Source: Brachyspira intermedia PWS/A (GTDB taxonomy: Bacteria; Spirochaetota; Brachyspiria; Brachyspirales; Brachyspiraceae). Taken from it: a stretch of DNA of 64,000 nt. Shown in pieces: positions 33,814 through 44,077 of the stretch. Each line of letters starts with the position of its first letter. The first letter of the stretch is position 1. The stretch spans positions 62,001 through 126,000 of the forward strand of contig NC_017243.1 of assembly GCF_000223215.1 (NCBI RefSeq). The letters are read 5' to 3'. The notes under the pieces are model-generated. The model had not been told where the DNA came from. It searched no databases and was given only the letters and a program-made list of their open reading frames with translations. The position numbers and the translations under genes are program-made.

Positions 33814-35958
33814 TTGGTTTTTGGCTCGTTTTTTGTTGGGGTTATCAGATATGAGGAGGCTATAGAAGATTTTAATAGAGCTATAAAATTAGATCCAAAT
33901 AATAGTGATGCATATCTTAATAGAGGAATTTCAAAATCAGATTTAGGAAATGATAAGGAAGCCATAGAAGATTTTAATAGAGCTATAGAATTAGAACCAG
34001 ATAATAGTGATGCATATCTTAATAGAGGAATTTCAAAATCAGATTTAGGAAATGATAAGGAAGCCATAGAAGATTATAATAAATCCATAGAATTAAATCC
34101 ATATAATGAAGAAGGATATATTTATAGAGGTTTGTCTAAATCAAATTTAAAAAGATATAGGGAAGCTATAAAAGATTATAATAAAGCTATAGAATTAGTT
34201 CCAAATGATAGTGAGGTGTATCTTAATAGGGGAGCTTCAAAAGGATATTTAAAAGAATATGAAAGTTCTATAAATGATTTTAATAAGGCTATAGAATTAA
34301 ATCCAAATGATGAACATATATATTTTAATAGAGGTATTTCAAAATTTGATTTAAAAAGATATAGAGAAGCTATAGAAGATTATAATAAAGCTATAAAATT
34401 AAATCCAAATTATATAGATGCATATATTAATAGAGGGGCTTCAAAATTTGATTTAAAAAGATATAGAGAAGCTATAGAAGATTTTAATAAGGCTATAGAA
34501 CTAAATCCAAATGCTAATGATGTATATTTTAATTTAGGACTTTCAAATTTCAATTTGAAAAAATATGCAGATGTTATAGAAAATTTTAATAAAGTAATAG
34601 AATTAAATCCAAATTATAAAGATGCATATTTTTTAAGAGGTATTTGCAAAATTTATTTAAATAATGAAAATGCTATAGAAGATTTTAGAAGTTTTTTTAA
34701 AATTAATGAAGATAATAATATATATATAATAACAATATTACAATTATTCGAAGAATATGAGAATATTGAAAAATTATTTAAATTTATAGTTGATATAAAA
34801 AATAATGAATTATGGGAAAATGAACCAATAACAAATTTAATTTCTCGCTTTGATGAGAGTAAAAATTTTGATGATGAGCTTATAAAAAATATAAAATATC
34901 TTTTATTATACGAATATTTTTTACTCAAAATTTTAACTTTTGATACTGAAGAAGAAAATGATATAGAAATATCTCATTATACTTCTTTAGATATTCTGCC
35001 ATTATTATTGAATGTTAAAGGAAATACAAAAGAAAGCGGAAATATAAGAATAAATAATATAACAACTGCTAATGATCCTAAAGAAGGAAAAATCTTAGAA
35101 AGAATTTTAAATAAAAATAATATAGATATAAAAATAGAAAATGATGAAAAAGCTTTAACATTACAAACATCATATTCAAGAAATAAAGATTCTCTCACAA
35201 TGTTTAGACTTTATGGTAAAAAAGAAAATAAAGAAGCTACAGGTATATGCTTAGTTTTAGATAATAAATATTTTAACAATACATATACTTCACCTTATTC
35301 TTATGAATTCAAATTAAAAATAGAAAATAATAAAATTGAAATGAATGAAAAAATTAACAAAGAAAAATTTCAAGAAAATAAAAGAAATTTATACTGGATG
35401 CTTTATTATAATGAGAAAGAAAATCAGCTTATTTATAATAAAGAAAAATCTAAATATGCAATCAATATTATTGATTTAAATGATTTGAATAATCCTAATT
35501 ATAAAGCAGAGTTAAAAGAAGATGATAAAAAAGAAGATATGATTAAATATGCATTTGCAAAAATATTTTATTATACAGAAGAAATTAAAAAACAAATAGA
35601 AGGAAATGAAATTTATAAAAATATTAAAAATCAATTATACAGCTACTTGTTTGAAAATATAAAATACATAATAAAGCATGAAGCATTCTTTGAAGAGCAG
35701 GAACTTAGAATGCTTGTAACAAATGATTATAAATCAGATGAGATATTAATTGATAATGATAATAAAAAACTATATATTGATTATATAAAACTTTTTGATG
35801 AAAAGAGTAATTATATAAAAGAAATAATAATAGGCTCTAAAGTAGAAAACAATGAAGCAGTTGCAGAATATATAAGAAAGGTACTTCACTCAAAAAATAC
35901 AGAGATGAATAAATTAGATGATATAAAGGTGAGCATATCAGAAGCCCCTCTTAGATAA
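33814..35958 (+). CDS. TPR-repeat protein with C-terminal DUF2971-like domain (5' end probably truncated)
   Basis: About eight TPR units of 34 residues (each like YEEAIEDFNRAIKLDPNNSD) occupy residues 10-290, then a ~420-residue domain with features of DUF2971: HYTSLDILPLLL near residue 387, ITTANDPKEGKI, LTMFRLYGKKENKEATGICL and FFEEQELRMLV. Proteins with this pairing are common in Brachyspira; function unknown. The first TPR is incomplete and the only start is TTG 33814 without a ribosome-binding site, so the true N-terminus has probably been lost or lies in another frame. Bases 33901-33974 and 34003-34076 are identical, showing recent duplication of one TPR unit. Confidence 0.75.
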   Translation: MVFGSFFVGVIRYEEAIEDFNRAIKLDPNNSDAYLNRGISKSDLGNDKEAIEDFNRAIELEPDNSDAYLNRGISKSDLGNDKEAIEDYNKSIELNPYNEEGYIYRGLSKSNLKRYREAIKDYNKAIELVPNDSEVYLNRGASKGYLKEYESSINDFNKAIELNPNDEHIYFNRGISKFDLKRYREAIEDYNKAIKLNPNYIDAYINRGASKFDLKRYREAIEDFNKAIELNPNANDVYFNLGLSNFNLKKYADVIENFNKVIELNPNYKDAYFLRGICKIYLNNENAIEDFRSFFKINEDNNIYIITILQLFEEYENIEKLFKFIVDIKNNELWENEPITNLISRFDESKNFDDELIKNIKYLLLYEYFLLKILTFDTEEENDIEISHYTSLDILPLLLNVKGNTKESGNIRINNITTANDPKEGKILERILNKNNIDIKIENDEKALTLQTSYSRNKDSLTMFRLYGKKENKEATGICLVLDNKYFNNTYTSPYSYEFKLKIENNKIEMNEKINKEKFQENKRNLYWMLYYNEKENQLIYNKEKSKYAINIIDLNDLNNPNYKAELKEDDKKEDMIKYAFAKIFYYTEEIKKQIEGNEIYKNIKNQLYSYLFENIKYIIKHEAFFEEQELRMLVTNDYKSDEILIDNDNKKLYIDYIKLFDEKSNYIKEIIIGSKVENNEAVAEYIRKVLHSKNTEMNKLDDIKVSISEAPLR

Positions 35959-35982
35959 ATAATTATAAAAATATATAAAAAA

Positions 35983-37144
35983 TTATCTTGAATACATTTG
36001 ACTGTTTCTTGCTTTGTAGCTATTCATAAGCCTGTAAACCTCATCAGGATTTAAAGCCTGTTCTACATTTATAGTAACATTCCAAATATCGCCTTTAGAA
36101 TAATTTTGTTCCTTAAGCTGAGCATTACTTTGAACTGTGATTCTTCCTGATTTATTACTTACAAGTTCAGCACCCATTTCACCAACTATAGCAGATCCTC
36201 CGTCTGGAATAGTGTATCCTGTTGTACCGAATGCAAATTGCGGAGCTTGAGGAGGATTAGATTTTATTGCATCCAATGCATTTGCTGATGACATTATACC
36301 TGAAGCGGCAGAAATTGCTGATGATATTGCAGTTGCCGATATTATAAGCCCAGCTGCAAATCCTGCAGGACCTCCTTGTGCAAATGAAGCTGCAACTCCC
36401 AAAGCTGATTGAGCTATAGCAAGCGAAGGTATTAAAACTGCATCTGCTATTGCCTTAGATTTTTCCATCTCAGCAAGTTTTACATTATTATCCCACTCAG
36501 CATAGGATTTATTGTACTCTGCTTGTGCTAATTCTTTTTCTAATAATTCTCTTTGATTTTGTATTTCTTTTTCTTTTTGTAAATCTTCTTTTTCTTTATC
36601 CTGTTTTTTCTTTAACTCTTCTTTTTTATTCTTATAGCTTCAGTACTCATAGCATCTTTATTTTCAATGGCTAATTCTAATTCCTCGTCTAGCCTCGCTA
36701 AATAGTTTTCATAATCTTCATCATCTTCTAATTTTTTATTTTCTTTTAATTCTCTTTGATAATCATCGAACTCTTGAAGTTTATTTTTTGCTTCTTCGAT
36801 TGCATTATCATATGAACTTAAATCATAATGAAAAAAGTCAGAAAAACTTGCACTTAAATCTTTATATATACTTGATATGCTTGAAATAGAATCTTTTACG
36901 CCGTCCGTAAAATTTTTTATATTAATACTTTTAATGCTTTCATCAAGAGAGTTTATAGATGATGATGTATTATCTATTGCTTTATTCGCTTCTTCTGCTG
37001 AGATTGTAAAGTCATTAAATTTATTTGCCGAATCATTAAAAAATAAAGAAGATTCAAATGATGAATTTATTTTTTTATGCTGTTTTCTATATTTTGTAAT
37101 TCTTTATTAGTATCAGAAATATTTTTGTTTAGATTGTTATTCAT
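35983..37144 (-). pseudogene. Short tape-measure-like tail protein, two frame breaks
   Basis: From the start at 37144 (GAGG upstream): MNNNLNKNISDTNKELQNIE, then -1 breaks at A7 (37070-37076, A AAA AAA TAA) and A6 (36622-36627, A AAA AAG). Joined it is a ~386-residue protein with a coiled-coil front (KKLEDDEDYENYLARLDEEL), a Gly/Ala-rich hydrophobic section (GVAASFAQGGPAGFAAGLII) and a C-terminal MGAELVSNKSGRITVQSNAQ, the usual end of tape measure proteins. It heads no further visible genes to the right in its direction; 35958-35983 separates it from a gene on the other strand. Much shorter than a normal tape measure, so it may be a remnant of a gene-transfer-agent tail. Confidence 0.6.
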
Positions 37145-37190
37145 ATTTATAAACCTCTTCTTTTAATTAACTACCTATAACTAACTATAA

Positions 37191-38783
37191 TTAAAAACCA
37201 CTGCTGTTTAATATTCTTTCAAGATTTTTTCTTCGCTCTTCCTGATTATATAAATAATTAGTAAGATTGATATTCATCTTTGCAAGTTCCAAATTTATAT
37301 TAAGTGCATTCTTTTCAAATTTATAATCTATAGTACGCACATTCATATCAACAACTCTTGAACCAATATCAAAAAAGCAAATGAACTTATCATATAAAAT
37401 ATTTCCTCTCTCTGAAGTTATTATAATATTTCTTTTGTCATAACCTCTAACATCGAATACACCGAAGCCATTAGTAAAATACTTTCTTTGAAAATGTTCT
37501 TTGTCTTCAATTTGAAACACCGCTGAAACATTTTTATTTTTTTCTTCATTTTGAATACCATCAGAAAAAAATATTACTATCTTTGTAATGTTATAACTTT
37601 GATTGCAAATTTGTTTATAATATCTATCTATATCCGTAAGAGTAACCGATTGCTGCTGTTTATAATTAGGATATTTTCTATATTCTAAACTTGAATCAAT
37701 ATCTATGATATCCGATGAATAAACTTCATTTAATCTGCTTTCTGTTTCTGTGAAATCATTAAAATCTATTATCTGATAAAAGTTATTAGTTGGTTTTAAT
37801 ATGCATTCTATACATTCATTAATATTTAAATCATAATTTTTGCTGTTAAGAGTTTTTATTTTAACAATTTCTTTTTTGGTTTGATTAGTCAAAAATTGAT
37901 AAGCGAGCTTATAAGCTAAATCATAATTTTCTAATTTATATTCTATTTCAAATATATCAGTTTTTATTCCAATCTCTTTTTCTAATGGTATCTGTGGATA
38001 TAGTTTATCGGCACCAACTATTTTTGGAAGAGTTCTATATACTTCTTCTTCATTACCTTCATCATCTGTAAGAGTATCTTTCATCTTTATGATATAACGG
38101 CTTACTAAATCAGCAGAATCCTCTTCGTATTCGCTATCTGAAAAATCATTATTATGCCAATTCAATTTTTTAGTCGGTATATCAGAAAATTCTTTAAAAT
38201 AAAAATATCCTTCAAAATCTACTCCCCAGCACCAAGTATCAGATAAATTTTCTTCTACCTCATCGAGTATATCAGAAATATTTTTTCCGCTGAATGACAT
38301 TGTTATTTGTTTATCATTATTAAGAGTGATATTTTTTTCATCGAATATTATATTCATCTCTTCGATTTTTTCTCTTAAAGATAAAACTATATCCAATGCT
38401 CCTTTTGTTGATTCTAATATTAAATCTCCCTGTATATATTGATGAAGAAGTTTTCCCCATATAGGAATAATACTTAAATTAAGTCCGGCATTATCTATAC
38501 TTTCAACATATCCTGCAAATCTTTTTTTACCATTCAAATAATATTCAACTTTATCATTTATATTAAAATAATTAAGAGGTGTACTAAAACTTACTTTGCT
38601 TACATCGCCTCCTCTTTTATTAACTTTAAACTCATAACTTGAATAAGTATTATAAGCATTTTCTGAATATATATTTCCATTAATTTTTATATAAGTACCG
38701 AACTCTTCAAAATTAATATAAGGAGCTGGAGGAAGTTTATATATTTTATTTCTCAAAAAATGATAGGGCATTTTTTTCATCAT
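37191..38783 (-). CDS. Tail/baseplate hub-like protein (possible VSH-1 Hvp60 counterpart)
   Basis: A 530-residue (~62 kDa) protein, start at 38783 after AAGGAATT. The N-terminal part has small-domain features of tail hub proteins (VSFSTPLNYFNINDKVEYYL, GKKRFAGYVESID) and a middle WCWGVDFEGYFYFKEF. VSH-1 of Brachyspira has a ~60 kDa tail protein (Hvp60); the size fits, but the link is my inference. It lies 13 bases after the gene at 38797 on the same strand, forming an operon with the tape-measure-like gene. Confidence 0.55.
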   Translation of the reverse strand: MMKKMPYHFLRNKIYKLPPAPYINFEEFGTYIKINGNIYSENAYNTYSSYEFKVNKRGGDVSKVSFSTPLNYFNINDKVEYYLNGKKRFAGYVESIDNAGLNLSIIPIWGKLLHQYIQGDLILESTKGALDIVLSLREKIEEMNIIFDEKNITLNNDKQITMSFSGKNISDILDEVEENLSDTWCWGVDFEGYFYFKEFSDIPTKKLNWHNNDFSDSEYEEDSADLVSRYIIKMKDTLTDDEGNEEEVYRTLPKIVGADKLYPQIPLEKEIGIKTDIFEIEYKLENYDLAYKLAYQFLTNQTKKEIVKIKTLNSKNYDLNINECIECILKPTNNFYQIIDFNDFTETESRLNEVYSSDIIDIDSSLEYRKYPNYKQQQSVTLTDIDRYYKQICNQSYNITKIVIFFSDGIQNEEKNKNVSAVFQIEDKEHFQRKYFTNGFGVFDVRGYDKRNIIITSERGNILYDKFICFFDIGSRVVDMNVRTIDYKFEKNALNINLELAKMNINLTNYLYNQEERRKNLERILNSSGF

Positions 38784-38796
38784 ACAGAAATTCCTT

Positions 38797-39591
38797 TTAT
38801 ATTAATATTCCTCTTTTATAGATTATAGAAGCCTTAACACAAGTTTGATTGCTTTCTAAATAAAATATATTATTACCAACATTTAATTCAGGCTGAAGTC
38901 CTTTATAATTATAAGCCACTCCATTTACATTTAATTTCTCACCGTCAAAATCAATATTATAAACTCCGTTTCTTAGCTCTGCATTAAATTGTATTCCAAA
39001 GTTCTGTCTATTAGCAAATAAGAATTCCAATGCTCCGCCTACAACTATAAACTCTAAATTAAAATTCACAGGCACAGGTACTAAACTTAATGATTTATAA
39101 TTTATATCCTGTTTATTTTCTTCTGTAATAGGTAATTCATATTCTTCTTCTTTTTGTCTTAAAAAAACTTTATCCAATGCTTCAAGTGAAATATCTATCA
39201 CACCCAAATTATTTATATATTTTATATTATATCCGCCAACTGATTTCATAATATATTCTGCTTCATAAATTTCATCTTCAAATATAGTTCTTATAAAATA
39301 TCTTTTAACATTGCTTGATAAAATCATGCTTGTATATTTAGCATATTGCTCTTCTATTCTTACCCAAGAACCTGATTCATTTTTATATTCATAAATAGGA
39401 ATTCCTATATTAAAAGCTCTACCGCTTGCAATATTTCCTATACCTGTTTTGATAGAGTATGATCTGCTTCCGTCAGCTACTTTATAATCAGTTTTTATAT
39501 CATCAGCCTTTATACTTTCTACTGTATTTATAATATCAAAAATCTCTTCTGAATATTTATCTCTTACTATTAGTTTAAAATCAAAAGCCAT
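38797..39591 (-). CDS. Tail protein upstream of hub (Dit-like)
   Basis: A 264-residue beta-rich protein with GAGGAG before its start. It begins AFDFKLIVRDKYSEEIFDII and contains YFIRTIFEDEIYEAEYIMKS and a C-terminal galectin-like strand pattern (YKGLQPELNVGNNIFYLESN), the look of distal tail (Dit-like) proteins found between tape measure and hub. First gene of the reverse-strand tail cluster. Could correspond to a ~28-32 kDa VSH-1 tail protein; unverified. Confidence 0.55.
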   Translation of the reverse strand: MAFDFKLIVRDKYSEEIFDIINTVESIKADDIKTDYKVADGSRSYSIKTGIGNIASGRAFNIGIPIYEYKNESGSWVRIEEQYAKYTSMILSSNVKRYFIRTIFEDEIYEAEYIMKSVGGYNIKYINNLGVIDISLEALDKVFLRQKEEEYELPITEENKQDINYKSLSLVPVPVNFNLEFIVVGGALEFLFANRQNFGIQFNAELRNGVYNIDFDGEKLNVNGVAYNYKGLQPELNVGNNIFYLESNQTCVKASIIYKRGILI

Positions 39592-39678
39592 AATAAAAAC
39601 TCCTCATATATTTATACTAATAGTAAAAAATATAAGAAATTATAAGTATTATTAATTCTATTATTAGAAAAAATCTTT

Positions 39679-40110
39679 AACGCATGGTGAATAGATTTTT
39701 ATTTATTATTTAAATTAGAATTCTAAGTAATCATATATTTTAAATTTTTTTATCGTGCGGTATGTATTTTTTTAATTTAAAAAAATACTTGGGTGGGTGC
39801 TATAATTTCTAATGAAGCAATAAAGAAGTTGAAAGTAAAAATAACAAAATAAATTAAAAAGCATAGAGGGTGGGCGAGTGTAATTAAATTTTAAAACTTA
39901 ATTTACATACCCCGCCCTTTTGTTTTTTCTGCTTAACTTTGAAATTATAATTTTAATTTGTTTTGATGCTGAATTAGAAATGTTAACACCCACCCTAGAT
40001 TTTATTAGGTTTAAAATTTATTCAACGCACGTTTAATTAAAATTAAAACTCAATGAATAATTTGAAATTAAAATAAATTTATATTTTTGGCTTTATTTTC
40101 CGTGCGGTAT
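39679..40110. repeat. Long dispersed palindromic repeat, copy 1
   Basis: Ends AACGCATGG and CCGTGCGGTAT. Inside: CGTGCGG, CTTGGGTGGGTGC, then a long inner hairpin from GGGTGGGCGAGTGTAATTAA to CCCCGCCC, then CACCCACCC and AACGCACG. Same order as copies at 51695, 54838 and 57089. Lies between the chemoreceptor's 3' end and the tail cluster; no gene is present. Confidence 0.8.
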
Positions 40111-40189
40111 ATGAGAATTTAATAAATAAAAAAGCATCAAGTTTTTTTATTAACTTGATGCTTTGAATTCAATTTTTTATAAAATGATT

Positions 40190-42355
40190 TTAGAATGAAG
40201 CGAAACCATCATCAGTCATACCATTTGAAGTAGAAGAATATGTAACACCGAATTCATCGTTTCTCACTGTAGTATTATCCTGCTTTTGAGATTCCATAGC
40301 TCTTGCTCTTTCTACAGAAGGCGGAACTTTTAATTCTTTTTTAGAACTAGATTTATGTACTTCATAAGAATCTTCTTTGTAATCAGTTTTTTTCTCAAAA
40401 TTCTGTTTTTTTATTTCAGGAGTTTTAGTTTTTTGTTTTTGATTATTTTCTTTAATTTCATTAACTTCTTTTTTAACTTTTGCTGTATTATCTTTTTTCA
40501 AGTCATCAGCACTCAATTTAAAGAAACTTACAGTATCTTTAAGAACATGGGCCTGAGCAAGAAGCGATTCAGAAGTGTTTGCACTTTCCTGTACCAAAGA
40601 AGCATTATGCTGAGTTACAGTATCCATTTCAGCGACCGCTCTGTTAACCTGATCTACTCCTGTCTGCTGTTCCATAGCAGTAGCACTAATATCCTGCATT
40701 ATTCTGGCAGTATCTTCTATTTTTTGCTGAATGTCTATAAATATATCTTGAGACTGACGGGCTGTTTCTGTAGCTTTGTTAATTTTTTCATTTGTGTTGT
40801 CAACTAAAACAGTAATGTCTTTAACAGATGATTGAGTAGTTTGTGCTAGGTTTCTAACTTCAGAAGCAACAACAGCAAAACCTTTACCTTGATCTCCTGC
40901 TCTAGCTGCCTCTACTGCGGCATTCAAAGCAAGTATATTAGTTTGAAATGCTATATCTTCAATGATTTTAGTAATGTTTTTGATTTTTGTACTTGCCTCA
41001 TATACTTCTTCTATATTTGTTGTAGTTTCAGCAATTATTTTACCAGCATTCTCAACGGCCTCTCTTGAAGCAACCATCATATTATTTCCGGCAACGGCAT
41101 GATCTGTAGATGATTTTATTGTAGAAGCCATCTCTTCCATAGAGCTTGCAGTTTCTTCAAGACTTGCAGCCTGAGATTCTGTTCTTCTTGATAAATCAGT
41201 ATTGCCTTGAGATAATTCTTGAGCGGCTTTTACTATATTATTAGAAGCAGTATTAACTTCTGTAATAGTTTCAGCAAGTTTTCTTCTCATACTAACAAAA
41301 GATTTTGATAAAACTCCTATCTCATCTTTTCTAGGTTTTATACGCTGCTTAATATTGCTTAAATCACCTCTCTCTATTTCCTGAGCTTCTTCAACCACTA
41401 TTTCAAGAGGCTTAGTGATAGTGCCAATGAATAAACTTACAAATATTGCAAGTGCCACTATTGATATGATTCCTATTATTATTGTAGCTATTATCAATTT
41501 TTTATTCTGAGCAAATATTTCATAATCCATCATAGCAAGAGCTATTATCCAAGGTCTACTTTTCATTTTATAATAAGCAGCTGTTCTTTGCTCTCCATTT
41601 ACATCATAAGTAATTATTCCACTTCCAGCACCAGTGAATGCTTGTTTATATATAGGATTAATTTTCATATTAGCTATATTTTCATATTTTGAATCCATTA
41701 TATTATAAAGTTTTTCACTAGTTATGAAGAGTCCTCCTGTAGTTCCTAAATCTATATTAGAAAAATGTGTTTGATGGAGTATAGACCAATCAAATAGAAC
41801 ATATATATATCCTGCATTTTGATTATTACTGTCTTTTACAAGTTTTATAGCAGGCATAGCCCATTTGCCTGTAACTTCAGATTGCATTAAAGTATCTGAA
41901 AATATAATTTCTTCTTTATTAGCAGATTCTTGAGACCAAGCATTTGGAATATAATCTTTTAGATTCCTTCCTATAAGTGCAGATGATGCGGAATCAGCAA
42001 TTATATTTCCGTTCATATCAGCAAGTCCCATATTTATTATATAAAGATTATTGTTTTTGAAATTTTTTATTGTGTTTAATAATAATTCTAATGAAGTATC
42101 CTGATAACCTTCTAAATATCTGATAACTACAGGAGTTACAGCATAAGTATTTACTAAGGAGCTTTCAAGTCCGAACCAAGTATCTAAAACAGAAGCATAT
42201 CCTGCTATGGTACTATTGAAGCCTCCAAGTTTACTGTCGCTTATTCCCTTACTCCCTATTTTTATAGAGGATATAAGCATTGCTATTATTATAACTACAA
42301 CCATAACACATATAACGAAAGGCATTCTAAATGCTAAACTGTTTATTTTCTTCAT
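40190..42355 (-). CDS. Methyl-accepting chemotaxis protein
   Basis: The ATG at 42355 (GGAG upstream) is chosen over an upstream TTG. The ~721-residue protein has an N-terminal membrane segment ([18 protein letters not shown]), a ~270-residue periplasmic sensor (dCache-like, with [20 protein letters not shown]), a second membrane segment ([20 protein letters not shown]), HAMP, and the cytoplasmic signalling domain whose tip is [20 protein letters not shown]. It ends in a Lys/Glu/Ser linker and DGFASF, not a CheR-binding pentapeptide. It senses a small ligand and signals through CheA/CheW to the periplasmic flagella. The ligand cannot be told from sequence. Confidence 0.95.
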   Translation of the reverse strand: MKKINSLAFRMPFVICVMVVVIIIAMLISSIKIGSKGISDSKLGGFNSTIAGYASVLDTWFGLESSLVNTYAVTPVVIRYLEGYQDTSLELLLNTIKNFKNNNLYIINMGLADMNGNIIADSASSALIGRNLKDYIPNAWSQESANKEEIIFSDTLMQSEVTGKWAMPAIKLVKDSNNQNAGYIYVLFDWSILHQTHFSNIDLGTTGGLFITSEKLYNIMDSKYENIANMKINPIYKQAFTGAGSGIITYDVNGEQRTAAYYKMKSRPWIIALAMMDYEIFAQNKKLIIATIIIGIISIVALAIFVSLFIGTITKPLEIVVEEAQEIERGDLSNIKQRIKPRKDEIGVLSKSFVSMRRKLAETITEVNTASNNIVKAAQELSQGNTDLSRRTESQAASLEETASSMEEMASTIKSSTDHAVAGNNMMVASREAVENAGKIIAETTTNIEEVYEASTKIKNITKIIEDIAFQTNILALNAAVEAARAGDQGKGFAVVASEVRNLAQTTQSSVKDITVLVDNTNEKINKATETARQSQDIFIDIQQKIEDTARIMQDISATAMEQQTGVDQVNRAVAEMDTVTQHNASLVQESANTSESLLAQAHVLKDTVSFFKLSADDLKKDNTAKVKKEVNEIKENNQKQKTKTPEIKKQNFEKKTDYKEDSYEVHKSSSKKELKVPPSVERARAMESQKQDNTTVRNDEFGVTYSSTSNGMTDDGFASF

Positions 42356-42561
42356 AAAATTATTATTCTCCAAAATAAAAATTTATTTATAATAAAATAA
42401 ATGTTATTATATATATAGTAACAAATAATTATAATTTTTGACAAATAAATTGCCAAATTTAACAATTTTTTTTAAAATACAATATTTTTTATCAAAAATT
42501 AATAATAAACAATATGTAAGTTAAAATTAATTATAAACTACTAAGTAAAAACTTCAAAAAT

Positions 42562-42591
42562 AAAGGCTATAGTAAAATATACTATAGCCTT
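42562..42591. terminator. Terminator after alcohol dehydrogenase gene
   Basis: AAAGGCTATAGT and ACTATAGCCTTT form a 12-base-pair stem with loop AAAATAT; on the minus strand it is followed by ATTTTTGAAG. It ends the leftward 42619-43779 gene. Confidence 0.7.
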
Positions 42592-42618
42592 TGTTTTTAC
42601 AAAAATTAAAATATAAAA

Positions 42619-43779
42619 TTATCTATAAGACTTTTCTAATATGCTTAAAACTTCTTCATCTGTAAAATTATGAGGGTCGCATTCAAATAATCCGCCCATA
42701 GCAAATTTAGCATTTTTAGCTATAGCAGGTAAATCCTCTTTTTTCATTCCATAATCTGAAAGTTTCAAATTATCAACACCGCATGCTTTTTGAAGTTCTA
42801 CTAATGCATCAACAAAATCCATAGCTTTATCAGCATCTTTTTTACCCAAAGCCTTAGCCATGTTTATCATTTTTTCATCACAGTCATGAGAATTAGCAAT
42901 AACTGTATAATATTCTTTACTGATAATGATAAGTCCTGCACCATGTTCAAGTTTAGGATAATAAGCACTCATAGCATGCTCCATAGAATGTTCAGAAGTG
43001 CAGCTTGAGGTACTTTCTACTATACCGGATAAAGTATTAGCCATAGCAACATTCTCTCTAGCTTCCATATTGTTACCATCTTTAACAGCATCAGCTAAAC
43101 TTTTACCTATAAGCTCTATAGCTTTTAAAGCGAATAAGTCGCTCATTTCACTAGCAATTTTATTTATATAACCTTCAGTGCTGTGGAATAATGCATCGAA
43201 ACCTTGATAAGCTGTAAGTTTTGGAGGAACTGTTTTCATAAGTTCAGGGTCTACTATAGAAAGATAAGGATAAGTTTTTTCATATCCGAAACCTATTTTT
43301 TCATTTCCATTAGTTATAACAGTCCAAGGATCTGCTTCTGTTCCTGTACCTGCAGTTGTAGTTATTGCTACTATTGGTAAAGGATCATTTGGTATAGGCT
43401 TTCCTTTACCTGTACCTCCGAATATATAATCCCAATAATCACCCTCATTTGTAGCCATTATAGCAATAGACTTTGATGAGTCCATACTGCTTCCGCCGCC
43501 TATTCCTATAACGAAATCACAATTTTCTTTTTTTGCTAAAGCAGCACCTTCCATAACATGGTCTTTAATAGGATTTGGAAGTATTTTATCAAATAAACAA
43601 TAATTTATATTTGCTTTCTCTAATTGTTCTTCCAATCTTTTTAAATATCCGTATTTTTTTACAGATGTACCGCCTGTAACTATTAATGCTTTTTTACCTG
43701 GTAATTTTTGTTTATGAAGTTTTTCTAATGAACCGCATCCAAATATTACTTTACTAGGCATATAAAAATTAAAATTCAT
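42619..43779 (-). CDS. Iron-dependent alcohol dehydrogenase (butanol dehydrogenase type)
   Basis: A 386-residue group III alcohol dehydrogenase. NAD(P) binding: GIGGGSSMDSSKSIAIMA (residues ~92-109). Metal ligands: Asp in SIVDPELM, His in GFDALFHSTEGYI, and two His in SEHSMEHAMSAYYPKLEHGAGL. It reduces aldehydes such as butyraldehyde or acetaldehyde to the alcohol, regenerating NAD(P)+ in fermentation; Brachyspira is a fermenter. Its ribosome-binding site is GGGG before the start. Single-gene unit with own terminator. Confidence 0.9.
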   Translation of the reverse strand: MNFNFYMPSKVIFGCGSLEKLHKQKLPGKKALIVTGGTSVKKYGYLKRLEEQLEKANINYCLFDKILPNPIKDHVMEGAALAKKENCDFVIGIGGGSSMDSSKSIAIMATNEGDYWDYIFGGTGKGKPIPNDPLPIVAITTTAGTGTEADPWTVITNGNEKIGFGYEKTYPYLSIVDPELMKTVPPKLTAYQGFDALFHSTEGYINKIASEMSDLFALKAIELIGKSLADAVKDGNNMEARENVAMANTLSGIVESTSSCTSEHSMEHAMSAYYPKLEHGAGLIIISKEYYTVIANSHDCDEKMINMAKALGKKDADKAMDFVDALVELQKACGVDNLKLSDYGMKKEDLPAIAKNAKFAMGGLFECDPHNFTDEEVLSILEKSYR

Positions 43780-43916
43780 ATTACTACCCCTTATGAAATT
43801 AATACCAATATATTATGTTTACTATTATATACCTATAATTCATTTAAATCAAATTGATTTATTATATGTCTAAACAACTATATTTTGTCAGAAATAATTT
43901 TTTTAAATTTTAAATA

Positions 43917-44040
43917 TCTGCAGGGCTTTTCCTCGCACCCCACTTATTTTGCGACCGAAGGAAGTGCCTGCGACTGAAGGGAGTACCTGACGAAGTCCGC
44001 CTGTGGCGTGCGGCGGGAAAAAGAACAATAAAAAAATTGA
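43917..44040 (-). repeat. GC-rich repeat with conserved ends, chromosomal copy
   Basis: On the minus strand it starts TTATTGTTCTTTTTCCCGCC and ends GTGGGGTGCG...AAAGCCCTGCA. The same ends bracket 63175-63380 on the plus strand. The interior differs and here contains CCGCCTGTGGCG, part of the GC-rich vocabulary inserted in prophage genes. It is an intergenic insert between the alcohol dehydrogenase and TPR genes. Confidence 0.65.
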
Positions 44041-44077
44041 CAAACTTAAAAAAATTCAGTATATATAAAATTTATTA

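Noticed and set aside
33645-34067. Minus-strand frame opposite the TPR gene
   Set aside because: It is a shadow of the repeated TPR codons; the plus-strand protein has recognisable repeats and a domain.
33890-34100. Regular direct repeats as a CRISPR array
   Set aside because: The repeats are in-frame TPR codons with 102-base period and no unique spacers.
36877-37110. Plus-strand 77-codon frame opposite the tape-measure-like gene
   Set aside because: No site and hydrophobic mirror composition; the opposite strand reads a coiled coil once single-base breaks are allowed.
40355-40807. Plus-strand hydrophobic frame opposite the chemoreceptor
   Set aside because: Phe/Ser-rich mirror of Lys/Glu-rich codons; the receptor signalling tip on the other strand is certain.
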